From an uncultured Ruminococcus sp. (lineage in GTDB: Bacteria > Bacillota > Clostridia > Oscillospirales > Ruminococcaceae): a stretch of 23,179 bases of DNA. Location: positions 1 to 23,179 of the forward strand of contig CAMWKY010000003.1 of the NCBI GenBank assembly GCA_947174965.1. Direction: 5' to 3'. The notes under the pieces were generated by a model. The model did not search any database, was not told the DNA's origin, and saw only the letters and a list, made by a program, of their open reading frames with translations. Positions 23,123-23,179 of the stretch are shown one piece after another (positions within the stretch are counted from its first letter, which is position 1; each line of letters starts with the position of its first letter). The translations under genes and the position numbers were made by a program.

Positions 23123-23179
23123 GAAAAAATATTGAATAGGAATTTTTGTAAAGTAAACTGCATAACTATTGATTATAAC

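Noticed and set aside
22942..23124. 60-aa open frame at the right end
   Set aside because: It runs through the bulged helix and the terminator stem, has no ribosome site, and its residues are Phe/Cys/Ser rich like translated AT-rich RNA.
1..23179. Transposases, integrases, tRNA or rRNA genes
   Set aside because: I looked for their proteins or sequences and saw none, so there is no direct sign of a mobile element apart from the possible MITE-like repeat.

Overview
The window looks like chromosomal DNA from an anaerobic, low-GC Firmicute, most likely a Ruminococcus-type member of the Oscillospiraceae. Pointers are the AT-rich base composition, the clostridial miaB/ylbF/mutS/mutL/miaA block, an oxygen-independent thiamine operon using ThiH, and a secreted carbohydrate esterase carrying a dockerin, the anchoring module of cellulosomes. 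Assignment to genus is inference from gene content.

Left arm, minus strand (23-11404). Reading in the direction of transcription: miaB, two related lipoprotein genes, a YlbF/RicA-like gene with a Cys-rich tail, mutS, a small gene of unknown function, mutL and miaA. All gaps are short, so this looks like one long transcript from a promoter just in front of miaB. MiaA and MiaB act in sequence on A37 of tRNAs (prenylation, then methylthiolation). MutS and MutL form the mismatch repair pair. The two lipoprotein genes sit inside this otherwise conserved housekeeping block and share a gapless segmental duplication.

Centre, plus strand (11442-18257). A consensus promoter, a TPP riboswitch and an intrinsic terminator lead into thiS-thiF-thiG-(8-Cys small protein)-thiH-tenI-thiED-thiC. 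Together these cover both halves of thiamine phosphate. ThiS/F/G/H and TenI make the thiazole, ThiC and the ThiD domain make the pyrimidine, and the ThiE domain joins them. The unexpected member is a small protein with two four-cysteine sites, whose layout recalls the iron-sulfur small subunit of 4-hydroxyphenylacetate decarboxylase.

Right arm, plus strand (18235-22685). A promoter inside the 3' end of thiC drives a secreted CE3-like SGNH esterase with a Thr-rich linker and a dockerin, closed by a strong terminator. Next comes a three-gene cluster: a VTC-domain protein (polyphosphate-polymerase-like tunnel enzyme), a DUF4956 membrane protein, and a Thr-rich lipoprotein with a Cthe_2159/DUF4353-type beta-helix. 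In front of it, in place of a -35 box, is a TTTAAG-N5-TTTAAG direct repeat placed exactly 10 bp from a TATAAT. That is the architecture known for CiaR-type response regulators. I regard this regulated cluster as the best candidate for an undescribed system: possibly a split bacterial counterpart of the eukaryotic VTC complex, coupled to the cell surface.

Right end (22686-23179) has no convincing protein gene. It has a promoter overlapped by a long palindrome, an 85-nt imperfect hairpin, further hairpins and a strong intrinsic terminator, so it probably encodes a structured non-coding RNA of about 285 nt or a leader/attenuator.
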